From Ascidia mentula (Eukaryota > Chordata > Ascidiacea > Phlebobranchia > Ascidiidae): a stretch of 64,000 nucleotides of DNA. The stretch covers positions 4,960,001 through 5,024,000 of the forward strand of contig OX387203.1 in the NCBI GenBank assembly GCA_947561715.1. Direction: 5' to 3'. The position numbers and the translations under genes are program-made. Below, one piece after another: positions 47,906 to 60,111 of this stretch. How positions within the stretch are numbered: the first letter of the stretch is position 1; the number at the start of each line of letters is the position of its first letter. The notes under the pieces are model-generated. The model saw nothing but the letters and a program-made list of their open reading frames with translations, searched no databases and had not been told where the DNA came from.

Positions 47906-48887
47906 CTGCGTATATTTTTCAAACCAAATAAGAGTTAAATTGGGACATAGGACTGCGGGCATTGGTCCGTGCTGCTCGGCGTGATCAATAAACCTATTGG
48001 TATCAGTGAGATAAAAAAAGCTATCCTTTATGAAAGACGATGCTGATACTGATGGTATGACACTCTCCTTGGGTTTTTCTGGATACTGATACGTAACAGA
48101 CAGATCAACCCGTTATTACAGAGCAGCCCAGGTTGATACATGCAGTCTTCCATGACAATTTGTTGTATACGTTTAGTTCAATAAACACACAGTTTAGGTT
48201 TTTCCCAGCGTATTGATATTTGCTATTGCAAAATTACCCGACGAAATAGAAATGCGATATGTGGGTATTGTGCAGATACATTGATGGTTAGAAGAAACCA
48301 CCAATGACTTACAATACGATGCAATGAATGCTTGTAATGGTAAGATTGCGCAAAGCGGTGTATCTTCTAATCAAAGAAACTTACCTTTATTTGCACAACA
48401 ATTTCGACCCAGCAATGAAAGGATAATGAAACAAATCATAAACATGATGCTTCAGCAGGTTGACAGAAAATACTTAATACTTCTGCACAAAAAAATAAAG
48501 TTTTATGGCTTTCAAAATGACCATGTTGTATTCCCATAGAGAATTACTTCCAAAAAAATTGCAAGAATAATGCTCTTGTCAGTGCCGTCTAGCAGCAATT
48601 GCCAATTTCTCCAACTGCAGCCACCAACATCAAGTTTCCTGATATTTCAGGTGGGTTTTTACCGCTACTTAATCATTCAAACTACATCCGCACGTAAGGT
48701 TTGCAGCAGCGGATGCTTGCATAGTTTAACTACTGTTTATACGAAAGTGGTTTGCAAGTCACGGCCAATACTAAAAATTCCACCAATCTTTTTACCTACT
48801 GCGAGTATACAATCAGCTAAAATTAGTATTCTCCCAAAAAAACTTGGTTTTTGCACACAAAAAACCCATACTTTTGCAAAACCCTAA

Positions 48888-49022
48888 GGCCGGGTCCACA
48901 CTCACGCTTTGCGCCGGCGGATTCTTTGTCTGTTTTAATGTCCCGAGCGTACGCCCGCACGCCGGCGTATAATGAAACAAACAAAGAATCCGCCGGCGCA
49001 AAGCGTGAGTGTGGACCCGGCC
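48888..49022. mobile_element. PIF/Harbinger-type foldback MITE, 135 bp
   Basis: Two nearly perfect inverted arms of about 45 bases start GGCCGGGTCCACACTCACGC and enclose a GC-rich centre. The element is flanked by TAA on both sides (48885-48887 and 49023-49025), the 3-bp TTA/TAA target duplication of PIF/Harbinger. It is far more GC-rich than its surroundings. The arms' high identity suggests recent insertion. Overlapping ORFs here are mirror readings of the palindrome. Confidence 0.8.
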
Positions 49023-49191
49023 TAATGGCACAAATTAAGCTCACAGGCAATCAAGAATAAAACTTCGTACTTTTTTTTTTTTTTTTAAACAATCAACAAT
49101 CGCAACAATACCCCAAACATATCCTGCACATTCTCTAATTCTCAGATAATATATTTCATTTCGCCTGCTTTGCAACACTTTTAGCTTACTT

Positions 49192-49386
49192 GTAGTTTAT
49201 CGTCAACATGTAGGAATCGGAGATGCGTGTCTGTTGCGCGTGGTTAATAAGCGACGCTGGCACATCTACTGAATTCGCACAAGTAAAGGAAGGTTTATTA
49301 GGTATATATGTAAAAGTATGATAATTTTTTTTATCAAAAGTTTCATCACACTTATTTGATACAACAGTATTGCCCGGGTATGACAA
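49192..49386 (-). CDS. Possible upstream exon of the LCCL gene (uncertain)
   Basis: An open minus-strand segment ends with a good donor (CTACAA|GTAAGC) in phase 2, which is the phase needed by the first LCCL exon at 47905. The text reads PSFTCANSVDVPASLINHAQ then TRISDSYMLTINY. No clear acceptor, signal peptide or domain is visible, so this may be chance. Confidence 0.2.
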
Positions 49387-51180
49387 GTACTAATTGTGCT
49401 CGCATGAGTTAAAATAGTGATTGTTGTGGGCACTTATTAGGTGAATTTGAAAATCGTTCGTAGTCACGGCTGACGTAAACAATCAGCACATACATGACGT
49501 CATAGGCTTCAGATACAGGCGTTTTGAAACTACATGCTGCCGTGGAATCAAATAACATTTCAGCGGCACCTCTTATGCTTTTAGTCCATATCTGACCATG
49601 TACGGTGATGACCGCGGACGTCCTAACAATGGAATATTATGCGAATTCAAATCTCGGACCTTATAGTTCTCCCCGACGCACATTTGAAACACCATTGTAT
49701 TCTAGTTGTGGTAAAGGAAAAAAACGTAACATCCTGCATGCCAAAATGACTTTACTTGTACACAGTAACCCACATTGATTAAAATTACGCGAGATTGATT
49801 TCAGTTCGTGTTCCGTTTCGTTTGCTATTTTAGCTCGTCATATTCTTCATGTTACCGGGTTTCGACGAATGCTTGCAGAAGATCCAAGAGGTTTCGGCGA
49901 GTTTAAAATACTTAAAGCCTAAACAAGGTCGCGCTTGCAGTGTCTTTTCAATTAAATGATGTAACAAATAAGTAGGTTATAGTCAAGAACAACACAACAC
50001 AGACTTCAGTTTAGTAATGGCGGCAATCGAAGCAACGCATTCAAATGCGGCACACAACATGTATGTGTCAATTATGTGCAATGCCTCTGGACTGGCATTA
50101 AATTAAGAAGACAAGAAAGAACTCTTTTTAAATTCGATCTAAACTGCATTTGTTTGTTACGGGTATCTTTTCGGCAACTTGCAATTAATTCATCACAACA
50201 CAAAAATGTGATGCTAGGTAATGTTTAATAAACATCAGAAATGTGGGTGCAATAGCAAAAAACATTAATCATCCACAAAACACAAAATCAATCGCTACAT
50301 GGCAAGAATGATAATAGTTTCTCTTACTTCTCTAATAAAAATAAAATCTGTCAGTATAAAGATGACTACAACATCAACACAACAAACACATAAATAATGC
50401 TTGGCAACACCATGCAGAAATCTTCATTCAAGGCATTAAATACATTCTTACACCAAAGAAAACTTCTTTCACAAAGTGTTAATAATTTTTAGTAATAATC
50501 CAACACAATCTGCTTGATATTCAGATATCAATTGCACAGTGATGCCACATCAGTTAAGCAAAACACATTTCCATCTGCTGGATAGCAGTACATTAAAAGT
50601 TGTATGTTTATACAAAGGTAAGTATGTCAACAATTAACTTTCGTGAGTTATATTACAACTTTTTTTTTTTTTATTCTGCTAATGCCAGTTCAGTGCTTGT
50701 TTTGTCATAAATGCACAACAGTGAAAAAATAACTCACAACTACTGACACAATAAAAGCAGCATTCCTACATATTTTGGGCCAAACATAAGGTATTTTTTC
50801 GAAAACCAATAACAGGTAGACACTGATTTATTTAAGTTGACAAGTATTGCAATAAAACATTTCTTTCATGCTAAAAATTTTCTTAAAACAAATCAAAGCA
50901 AATGCAAGCATACATATAACCACTCATGGTGTAAAAATAAAAGCAATTGTTAAAAAGAAATTGAGACTTGGAGCACATCACTGTAGGTGGAAAAAATAAA
51001 AACATGTGAACACTTGTTAAAAGCATGGCAAACACTAAATTATTTTTTGTTACTATTTCATAGATTAGGTTCTTTTACATCCCCCACGTTTCTTACAAAA
51101 TAGTACCTCTATTCACCGATATAATATGTACATTCAAAACATCAAATATTGTGCGAGGAAGCATGTGCTATCATTTATTT

Positions 51181-54100
51181 CTAATGCTTTTGGTGGAACA
51201 TGAACAGTCTTATGTTAAGAAATTTAGATCCCAACATTCTGTTCACATCGTCAGTTTCCAAAGGGTATTGTTCACTTTCCGGCCGATCCGAAGTAAAAGT
51301 TGCATGAAATAGCTTTGGAGTTACATGTACTTTGTCATATGGAGCTTTTACAAGCATAACATCCACTTCCATGGGTTCAGATACCTTAAAATGTACAAAT
51401 TTAAACCTTTTCCAGCATGCCATCATTTATGTTTAATTGTTGTTTGTTCAGTGCTTTGTTTAGTTTAGACTGTTTTAAGTAAAAACTTAATGCAACTATT
51501 TTTAGTATTCTACAATTACAAGTTTACCTTGGATTTGAGCTGAACTTGAAAGCTTAATTTCCTCTCTGCAGAAACAGTAGGATTTGATGGGTGGCGTTCA
51601 ACAGCAGAAACATACGCCTGGCACAAAATAGCTTCTGGTTAATGGTCAATACTCAAGGTATCAAATGTTTCCAACCAGATAATTTTTTCTTTAAGTTCTT
51701 GCAGGCCTAAATCACCATAACATGAATGTATTTAAAAAAAAAACTAAACTAAAAAGAATTGATGCCAGGAAAAAGTGTCGGAAATACAGTCATGTGATAC
51801 ATTTGCATGTACAACAACAACAATTGTTTGTGATATTTATAAGAAGTATTGTTGTGGGTTCAAACGATAAGCTTAAAAAATAGTATGAACTGATCAGTGT
51901 CAGTAAAAAGCAGAGAAACAGCACAATTGCAATATGGAGAAGCAAATTGAAAATACTGTTCTGATCACAGGCGCAAACACTGTCTAAAACACCAGTATTA
52001 GAATGGAAATGTAGTAAAAGTGTTCATGTTACCTTTAACACCCATGCTTGACCCAACAGGTGAAATCGGTTGGATGCATAAAATAACTTTGTCACAAAAT
52101 CATCTGTTCGATAAGGTTGGAGTTGAACCTCGGTGTAGGCAATATTTTCACAGCTCAAAAGGTTTGTTATATTGTGGAGTAGAGAAACCTGTCAAAGGCA
52201 TCTTTAAAGGTTTTTGGTACATATCTTCAATTAAAACCTTATGGCAGCCTTTCAGGATTAAGTGTCTAAGTGCTTCATCCAAACATTAAGTCACAGGTTA
52301 CATTTTATTGAGGTCTTTATGTTTATTTGTGCAGTACACAGAGGTTAGGGCTCTACATATAATTAAATATCAATGATCAATACATTACTGTGAGTCAGTG
52401 GGTCTTAACCTTTTCACTTTATGACACCCCTGTGAAATTATGTGTGTCATAATATTTTCCCTTGTGAGTAGATTTAGATAAAATAAAGTAGCACCCACAC
52501 ATACGCTTGGGACAGATTATACACCCCATTCCTATGCACTAATTAATAGCGTTGTTATTTTAATATTTGAATGCAAACCTGCTGTAAATGGTGGGATTTG
52601 ATGTTATTTAAACACTGAAGCAACTCATTTGGCGATTTCATTGGATGGACACAGTTGTCTAAATGGGAGGTGAGTTCACGAGCAGGTCCACTCCACTCAC
52701 AACCCAATTCTCTAAATCTATTGAAAAAACAAACTGTCTGACTTAAGAGTCCACTTGTTTGGCCCCAGGGGCAAATATCTTGGTTTGTTAAATTCACAAA
52801 GTACATAATTTGTATCATTATCAACAAATGTATGATTTGAAATTAGTTGAGCTTTATTTTGTGAAAAGTGAAATGACATATTCATTATTTTTCAAACTTG
52901 TCGTTCCTAAAAACCTAAAACATATACTTACATGCTTCAAAATTGACCAGTCAAAGTACTGGTACTAAACTGTACAAGTTGTCAGTTAAACATTTCAAAA
53001 CCCTGTAGATTTTTACCACTAATGGTGTAGACACTTAAGGTTTAACTAGTGTCAAGCAAATGTGTGCATTCACTTCTTAAAAGCAATGTTAGCGTACTTT
53101 CTTTGTTTAATTCTGAAAGCTTGTTGTTATGTTGAATAATATCAATAACATACACACATACATGCAAAATAGCCATAACAATCATTCAGAGCTGAAGACA
53201 GGTGTGCTCACTGTTTTGACCTTTAAGGTCTTATTACTGCAACAGGTAATGATGGCAAAATCACTAACATTTTTGTTTGTGTAACCACTTATGTAATCCT
53301 AGGTATTATGCAATGTTGCCTCATAGCAAGGTCAATGAAAAATAAGGAATATTATGATGCTGAGAATACTTGTAATTCATGCATTATAAGAAGAAATCTC
53401 ATTCTGTGTGGCATACACATGCTTTTGTATTGTTTTCACTGAAAAACTACATTATATATGAAAATAAATAAAAGCTGGTATTGTTTTCTTTGTATATACC
53501 TGCATGTTACCAATCTCTCTGGACATTCCTGCTTCTCATGAACCAGCAGAGCATTTCTTGGAAAAATGGCACAACATGTTGAACATTTTGTCGGAAGTTC
53601 AGATATGGCTTTTTCCACAGCAAGGTTTCGTGTGCATGAACCCCTACTAATTTCAACTCTGCAGGATGGACACGTTGCCTAAAACACTTTCTGTTATTTC
53701 AAACAGTCCTGAAAGTACCTTAGATTATGCCAAAACTATAGTAATCATGTATACAGAGCATAATGTGTGTAATTAGTCTTGTTAAGCATAATTAGCAGCT
53801 GCTAAACTACCATGCAAAACATTACTTGCAAAAACTATTAAATAAAAACTAGTTTGTTACGAAATTAAATAATGCAAACTACAACAGTTTGCATGTCAAG
53901 TAAACAAAATGAGAAAGATGCTAATGTAATTGTACCGCTTCATCTTTAAGTCTTGCATCAGCTAACAAGTGATGAAAACAGGCAACACACATAAGGTGGC
54001 CATGACAGCATTGTATGCATGTGGCTGATGGTAAATCAAGACAAACCTGCAAAGAAATACATTGACTTTACAGAGTGACTTGTTTATTGGGATTGACTTG

Positions 54101-54929
54101 ATTTTATAGATTGACTGACTTTTTTATTCTTCCCAGGTGACAGAGGATTAAATTATCAAGGTAAATTAACGTAATTTTGTGGTAACAAATTCTGATATAC
54201 AAATGCAAACAAACAAACTAAGTTCACAAGTCGGAAACCAGTAGAACATGAAAAATTCATTCAGTCAATAAAATCAATTTCACTAACTGATTTTGGATAA
54301 TTTCAAACTCCTTAATTGACTTTGTGACCTTGTTCAGAATTCTTTAAAATCAGATTAAACTGGCATGAATCACCACATAATATGTTTAGCAAATTGTTCC
54401 AAAAAACCTTACAATTTACCCTCAACAAGTTTTGGAGACATAACCTGAAACTAAACTAAACCTTTGGCTTGGGAGTCTTTTGGAAAAATGCAGTCAAAGA
54501 CCAAGACACAAAAACCATCCTACACAAAGCAGTTTAAGATTTTCCCCTTTAGTTTCTTATTTCTTTAATCCTGATACACCAATGTGATGAAAGCAAATAG
54601 TCCGGATTAACAAGGTTGCAGTATAATGCACAGCATCATTGAGTGCTATTTATAAGTTCAGAAGCTTCCACAACTTATGCTAAAAGCCTTGCATATGTTT
54701 TGTATAAATAAAAGAGTTTTGTTGTGTATTTGGTAATTTAATTTGTTATGTGCACACATAATAATGCCGATAGCAAACTTACAGAGCAACTTAAGATATG
54801 GTTAAGTCGGTCTTCAAGCCTTTTGGTGGCAGGATTGACTTTTTCCATCTTCTGTTTTTTATGTGGTGGGTCATCTACTGCATCTTGGTGATGTTTTGTC
54901 ACTAATATATCTGAGGATGACTCTGCCAT
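51181..54929 (-). CDS. CYHR1: Cysteine/histidine-rich protein 1 (ZTRAF1)
   Basis: Seven exons (54929-54783, 54046-53936, 53678-53500, 52717-52579, 52188-52033, 51617-51528, 51384-51181) give 341 residues with phases 0, 0, 2, 0, 0, 0. The first zinc-binding part is [29 protein letters not shown], a RING-like unit completed by [15 protein letters not shown]-type zinc fingers follow ([19 protein letters not shown]). The C-terminal half matches the conserved CYHR1 core ([30 protein letters not shown]..) and ends [12 protein letters not shown]. The family is known to interact with galectin-3 and is proposed to act in ubiquitin-related processes. The start was chosen at MAESSSD; an acceptor-like GGTTCAG lies 14 bases upstream. 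The degenerate hammerhead copy and a hAT end sit in introns. Confidence 0.93.
52396..52450 (+). mobile_element. hAT element terminus (fragment)
   Basis: CAGTGGGTCTTAACCTTTTC followed by ACTTTATGACACCCC is the CAGTGGTTCTTAACCTTTT-type end seen in many hAT elements. No matching second end is visible nearby. It lies in an intron of CYHR1, between 52188 and 52579. Confidence 0.55.
53190..53244 (-). ncRNA. Degenerate hammerhead ribozyme copy
   Basis: Third member of the family. Stem II is perfect (GACCT-TAA-AGGTC) and the CTGTC end is kept, but the cores read GTAATAA and AAAA and stem I has mismatches. Catalysis is not expected. It lies in the sense strand of CYHR1 intron 3. Confidence 0.5.
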
Positions 54930-57114
54930 TTTCACTTATTTTTCTGAACCTTTTGTAGGTAAAATTTTGAAAGTTGTATAACAAAGCTCTTTAAGTTTAC
55001 ATTTGTGGACACCAGCAATGTCGATTTTGCAATATGATACTTTTTTAAAAGCTCTTTTGCAAATTAAAGACAATAACATTAACACATATGTTACATATTC
55101 CGAGTACAAGAGCCGTTTATTTTAAACAAAAACAATACTTCTTGTAGTTATTGTTGCACATGACATATGTCAGTACAACAGTTTTAACTAGGTCTACACA
55201 ATGCAATTTGTTACTCTGTGTCTATGTAAACAATAATTATCATTTAAACAGAAAATTCAATTCAACTGCATTAATGCTAATATATATAGCCAGATGTAAA
55301 ACACAATCAAACACAAACAAAACAACTTGCAAAAACCGCAGATAATACTCTACCTGCTCTACCGCGGAATTTTGACTGGAGCTTGTAGCATTGTCGTGTC
55401 ATTGATACAACACACATGAAGGTATAAAACTGATGCGAAAATAGGCCGAACAATTAACACAAGTTTACGAGAGTCGTTCTCTTGATGTGGCATCATACAC
55501 ACCCCGACAGCTGTTTAAGAGGGCTCTGATTGGTCGAAGTGAGTTGTTTTGTTTTGCCAGCTGATCGCAAGCGTTGGGGCGTAACGAATGTTTGAACAAT
55601 GTCGTGACGTAACATTCGGTTGACCTACTTTTTGTGCAAACATGTTCGTATAACTTTTTCGTCACGTGCTATCTTCTCGATGACGGAACCGGCAAAAGTT
55701 TGTGCATTGCATTATGGATAGCAAAATTAAACCTCAAAAACCGAAAAATGTAACAATACTGTTAAATTCGCCATTGTTTCCAAACACAAAGGCATTTTCA
55801 ATATTTCAGTGACTTGGTTGTTATTTCCAGTGGGCACGTCGACATGCGGTTTCCCTAGCGTAAAGCGTCTTTCGCTTTGCAAGATAAAAATAGCAACACA
55901 AATTTTCGTTGTTGAACACGTAGCAAACAGTGACGTAATGCAATTACGTCATAACGTCTTTCATGCGGTAATTATAGCGCATACAGACTGGGACGTCCCC
56001 AATTTGTGCAGAACCTAAACATTTGCGCATACAAGGAACCGAAAATATATCTGAATGCGCTGCACTTCCTCAAAACATTTGGACCCACATTTAAAAAAAA
56101 CCTATTTACCCTTATGACGATTTTTGTGTGACGTCATTGATTATCGGCACTTACAAGTATTCAACAAACCTGGCACCTATGATTGTAACACAGATAAGCA
56201 CATGCGCCATAACGAAGCTTTCAGCGTTTAAATACTAGTTTTGACTGTAATTGTGTAACATCGCATTTTTCCTCTTCCCTGTGTGTCGCTGTTACAACAA
56301 TGTCTCGTGACTGTCTCGTTATTCTGCACTCCACGTTTGCATTTACTGAAGAACCTTGTATTGTTCCAAATTCTGAATTGATCATCTAAGGAAACAACTG
56401 CTTTTTGATAAGGCAGTTTCCAGTTTCCGGCATGTGTAATTTATTTTTATTAGTTTTTTGACTAACTTAATAAATTACGTAAGACTAAGTTATATAAGAC
56501 TTATATTTTATCAGGTTTTTAAAAATACAATTGAATAATTAACCGTAATTCGATAAATTATTTATTTGAAATGAAACTTGGCTGTCAGTGATTCCTATGC
56601 ATGAGAGTGACAGACTTGAATATAACAATCAGGCAAATGGCCGATAGGCCTTTCTTTAGGCAAATCAGGCAAATGGACCAGCAGACCTTTGCAAGTACTA
56701 TCGAAGTAATATTATAATGACAAAAAATAACCACGGTCTAAGCCACAACCTATTTTGTTTTTTATCATGTTCATTTTATTTAAAAATATGCATGTGAACA
56801 TTTGTGTTAAAAGGTCACAAATTATAGGCCTAAAATAGGGCTTTTGTACGAATATGTCCTATTTCCATCATTATGAGTTACACTTAACCTTTAGATCTTT
56901 AAATGCAATCCTCTAAATAGCAGCAGAAACTAACGAGTGCTTTCGCGTACGTGACACCATTCAACAAAACTTTATAACGACGTAGCGTGCGTCACATACA
57001 GTCATTTTTATTCTGATGATTTAAAATATCGACAAAATGAACGAAAAAATGAGGCTCTCTATATAATAGCTCATTATCAACTAGGACTTTAAACAAAACT
57101 GTTATATTTACACC
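54930..57114. other. Divergent intergenic region, no gene seen
   Basis: This separates the start of CYHR1 (minus) from the plus-strand orphan gene, and should carry both promoters. I see no coding frame with features and no bordered repeat. Confidence 0.5.
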
Positions 57115-57759
57115 GTGCACTGTAAAGACCCAATAAGCGCTGAAATGTCCCAGGAAGAAAGCCAGAGAGAAATTGAGAACGAGATCCGAGAAGAACGCCA
57201 ACAAACTGCGGAGGTTTCAATGAAACACAACGACATTGACAAGAAATTTGCTTCTACTTCAGCCTATCCCACCACCATTGCCTGGTATAGGCGTTGTTTT
57301 TTTTGCTGCTGCCCGCCCGAAGAACCATTGGTATATTCTGAGCCTCGGTCACTTCAAGAAGCCGGCACAGGCGACTATTGCTGGCCACGTGAACATACGA
57401 GAAAGCTGTTCTTGGATTCCTACTTGGAATCAAGAAAATTTGATTTCAAGTACTGGGGAAATAACCCCCATAAAGGTTATTTAGTTGATCCTTGCACTAG
57501 ATTGTGTATTAAAGCCAACCAGGAGGAAAAAACGTTAGTAATGAGAACCTTGCCAAAAAACGTCGATGATGCATTTGTCATGGAGATCAATGCAGTTGAT
57601 GCTTTGAGTTCCAATAATTTTACGGTACAACACGCCAAAAGCAAGATGTATTTCGGAATAAATTCAAGTTCTAGCAACAGAATGGGGCTGGTGGTTGGAA
57701 CGGGTGAAGCAACTAAATTTGTCGACGCAGTCGGACGAAGTTCAGATGAATGCAAATGA
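57115..57759 (+). CDS. Orphan single-exon protein with Cys cluster and possible beta-trefoil
   Basis: An intronless ORF of 214 residues; an internal ATG at MSQEES (57145) is an equally good start. Residues 11-45 are a charged helix (QREIENEIREERQQTAEV). RRCFFCCCPPEE (about 59-70) looks like a palmitoylation or membrane-anchoring cysteine cluster. The C-terminal half (GYLVDPCTRLCIKANQEEKT, then FVMEINAV, then NNFTVQHAKSKMYFGINSSS) has the rhythm of a beta-trefoil of the FGF/IL-1/fascin type; this is inference from pattern only. An AATAAA follows at 57833-57838. I do not recognise the family. Confidence 0.65.
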   Translation: MHCKDPISAEMSQEESQREIENEIREERQQTAEVSMKHNDIDKKFASTSAYPTTIAWYRRCFFCCCPPEEPLVYSEPRSLQEAGTGDYCWPREHTRKLFLDSYLESRKFDFKYWGNNPHKGYLVDPCTRLCIKANQEEKTLVMRTLPKNVDDAFVMEINAVDALSSNNFTVQHAKSKMYFGINSSSSNRMGLVVGTGEATKFVDAVGRSSDECK

Positions 57760-60111
57760 AACCGCAGTGAATATAGATGTGGACAAACGACAAATATTTC
57801 GTCCGATCTCGGGCACTTGTGGAAATCACATGAATAAATGTATTTTTTGTTGATGCAATCTTTCGTTTCTCGCAAAAATAATTATGGTTCAGTTTCGACA
57901 AACCTTCGTTTCATTGTAAATTTATTGCTGGCGGGAACGATTATTACCTGACATTGCCACTAATATCGCACTATCACATTTCGCTATAAAATAAGAGTTC
58001 TAATCAGAAAAACAAGTGCAACTGGTGCATGGCGAACGTAAACAGATTACGTTTGAATTACATCACTTTTGACGTAGTTTATACGTCGAAAAATGTTGTT
58101 TACCAATGTTGGATGACAACGTTGTTTTTGAGTTATATTTTCCGTATCTATAATAATGTAGAAATAAAGTTTTTGTTAACGTCGCTTTCCAACGTTGACT
58201 GTCTAACTGTTTTTCGAATGTTTAAATCCCCATACCCTATTTTTACTTAATGGACACGTATCCTATTTGCAATGTTGAGAACATCGAAACTACGACGTGT
58301 AGTAGATAGGCCTACTACGTGTTGTGACCATTATCACAGTGCTTACGTCGTCATTTATTAAAAATAGGGCTGAACATTCAAACCATGCCTATGATGCTTG
58401 CTGGTGCACTGCTTTTGTAAGAGACTGACTAGTAAACGACTTTATTAGCACGAGTTCGCGAAAGCATTATAGGCTTATACCAGAGACGGACACGGCAAAA
58501 TGAAGACATTCAAACCATGAAATTGATACCCCATAAAAAACGTTCGACTCACAGCCAAACTCTTAAGAAGTAACAATATTGTTTAGATATGCAGGAAAAC
58601 ATGCGAACTTACTCTGACTAGGAGAAGGATTTTCCTTTAACGTTTTAAAGACAGTTAACCAACCTCTTCGTAAGCATATATACATCTAACAAGTATTTGT
58701 CCTTTGTCCTATCTGCGCAACCAATCGTCCACATGCGTATATGTACTGGGGTTACGTACGATACGCATGTTGTGGATTACTACACGCATGTGGACTATAG
58801 TAACCTAATGAGTGTACTTCCATACATGTACTTCTGAGCGCATTCTGCGCGTGCCGGCTTCAGTTTAAACGCATACAGACAGTGGTGGGAACCGGTTTTT
58901 AAAATTTATTGACCTACGGCTTCGCGAACTGGATTGTTAACATGTGTAGGCCTATGTTCCACTTCAAGCACTGTTACCACAATTACTATGACATGTTTGC
59001 CAATGAGAGAACCGAATGCGAAAGTATTTGAATCCCAATACTGCATATAGGCCTGTAGGCTACCCATGCAACCAATGTATAGGTTATACTTTCGTTTATC
59101 GGCACTTGATTGACACCTCGTATCACCTGTACAGGACTATGATGGTGATGGTAGCTTGCAGTGCGAGGTATACAAATTATTTCAATGCGGAAGCTGTTCT
59201 TTATGAAGTCGTTTTTGTCACTCTTTATCGTTTTTTTCCTTCTTTTTGTGCTTGCGTGTAACTCTTGGCGAAAACTTTGTAACCCGGTGTAGCAGTATTT
59301 TCCCTTCGCATGAGTTACCTGTCTAGCAGTGTCTGTAACAAGAAACTGTTTTTTTTTTATAAAAAGCAATGATGTATTTTTTGTATTTGTGTGTATAGAA
59401 CTACCAAGTAGTTGTTAAGACTGCGAATGATAGAAACCAATAAAACCACGAAGGTAATCAAGTCAGACACCCACATATAGAGGTGTTTTCCTCACATAGA
59501 ATCTCTGCCTGTCGTAGTATCGCATTCAGGCCACTGAGAAGGTGATAAGCTGTGGCAACTGGGTTCTTTGGAAGGCTGCATCAGATGTTTGCAACCCGGC
59601 CACATGAACGATTAAATCGGATGATCGACATGATTTGGGCGCGACAGAACTTGCTTGCGACATGTAATTGCAATGAAAGTGTTGTGTTTATCAGTGACGT
59701 TACGCAAATTGTGTGTACGTGTACAAATGCAATAAAAGCTTTATAAAGTCTTTACAGCCATTGACAGCTGGCCAGCACATCCTTTGTGATATATCATGTT
59801 GGATAAAATTTTTTGGGCTATTCCCAACAAGGTTTGAGTTTTTAATCTGCAATTTAAATTAAAACACTATGAAGAATTGGTATTGTTTCGTTAGTCTTTG
59901 AAACTAAAAAAATGTATCCGGAGTTTCACATTAAACTTCTACAATTAATTATTGTTAGATTTTATTAATTGTTTTTGACATAATTAGGCCTACCACTGAA
60001 AAGCAATCTATAAAAAATTTCTTTCCATGAAAACGTATTTTTTGTGTACTTAATTTGAATCAATTTTTTTATAGATTTTTTAGGTTGTTTTTAGTGTAGC
60101 CTAATTAAAAT
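57760..60111. other. Intergenic, small inverted repeat
   Basis: No gene is supported. It contains the inverted repeat at 58727-58795 and should contain the DCPS promoter. ORFs near 59000-59300 lack features. Confidence 0.5.
58727..58795. repeat. Inverted repeat with three copies of a 12-base arm
   Basis: GTCCACATGCGT (58727-58738) and ACGCATGTGGAC (58784-58795) are perfect inverted copies. A third imperfect copy (ACGCATGTTGTGGA) lies between them. This may be a foldback remnant or a binding-site cluster. Confidence 0.45.

Larger units (their letters stand above)
47906..51180. other. Intergenic or first-intron stretch with a MITE
   Basis: This lies between the LCCL gene and the end of CYHR1. 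It includes the palindromic MITE (48888-49022) and a possible 5' exon of the LCCL gene (49192-49386). The CYHR1 side has AATAAA on the minus strand (51179-51174), just past its stop codon. No independent gene is supported. Confidence 0.45.

Noticed and set aside
48813..49060. Three overlapping ORFs of 69-75 codons
   Set aside because: Mirror-image readings of the foldback MITE.
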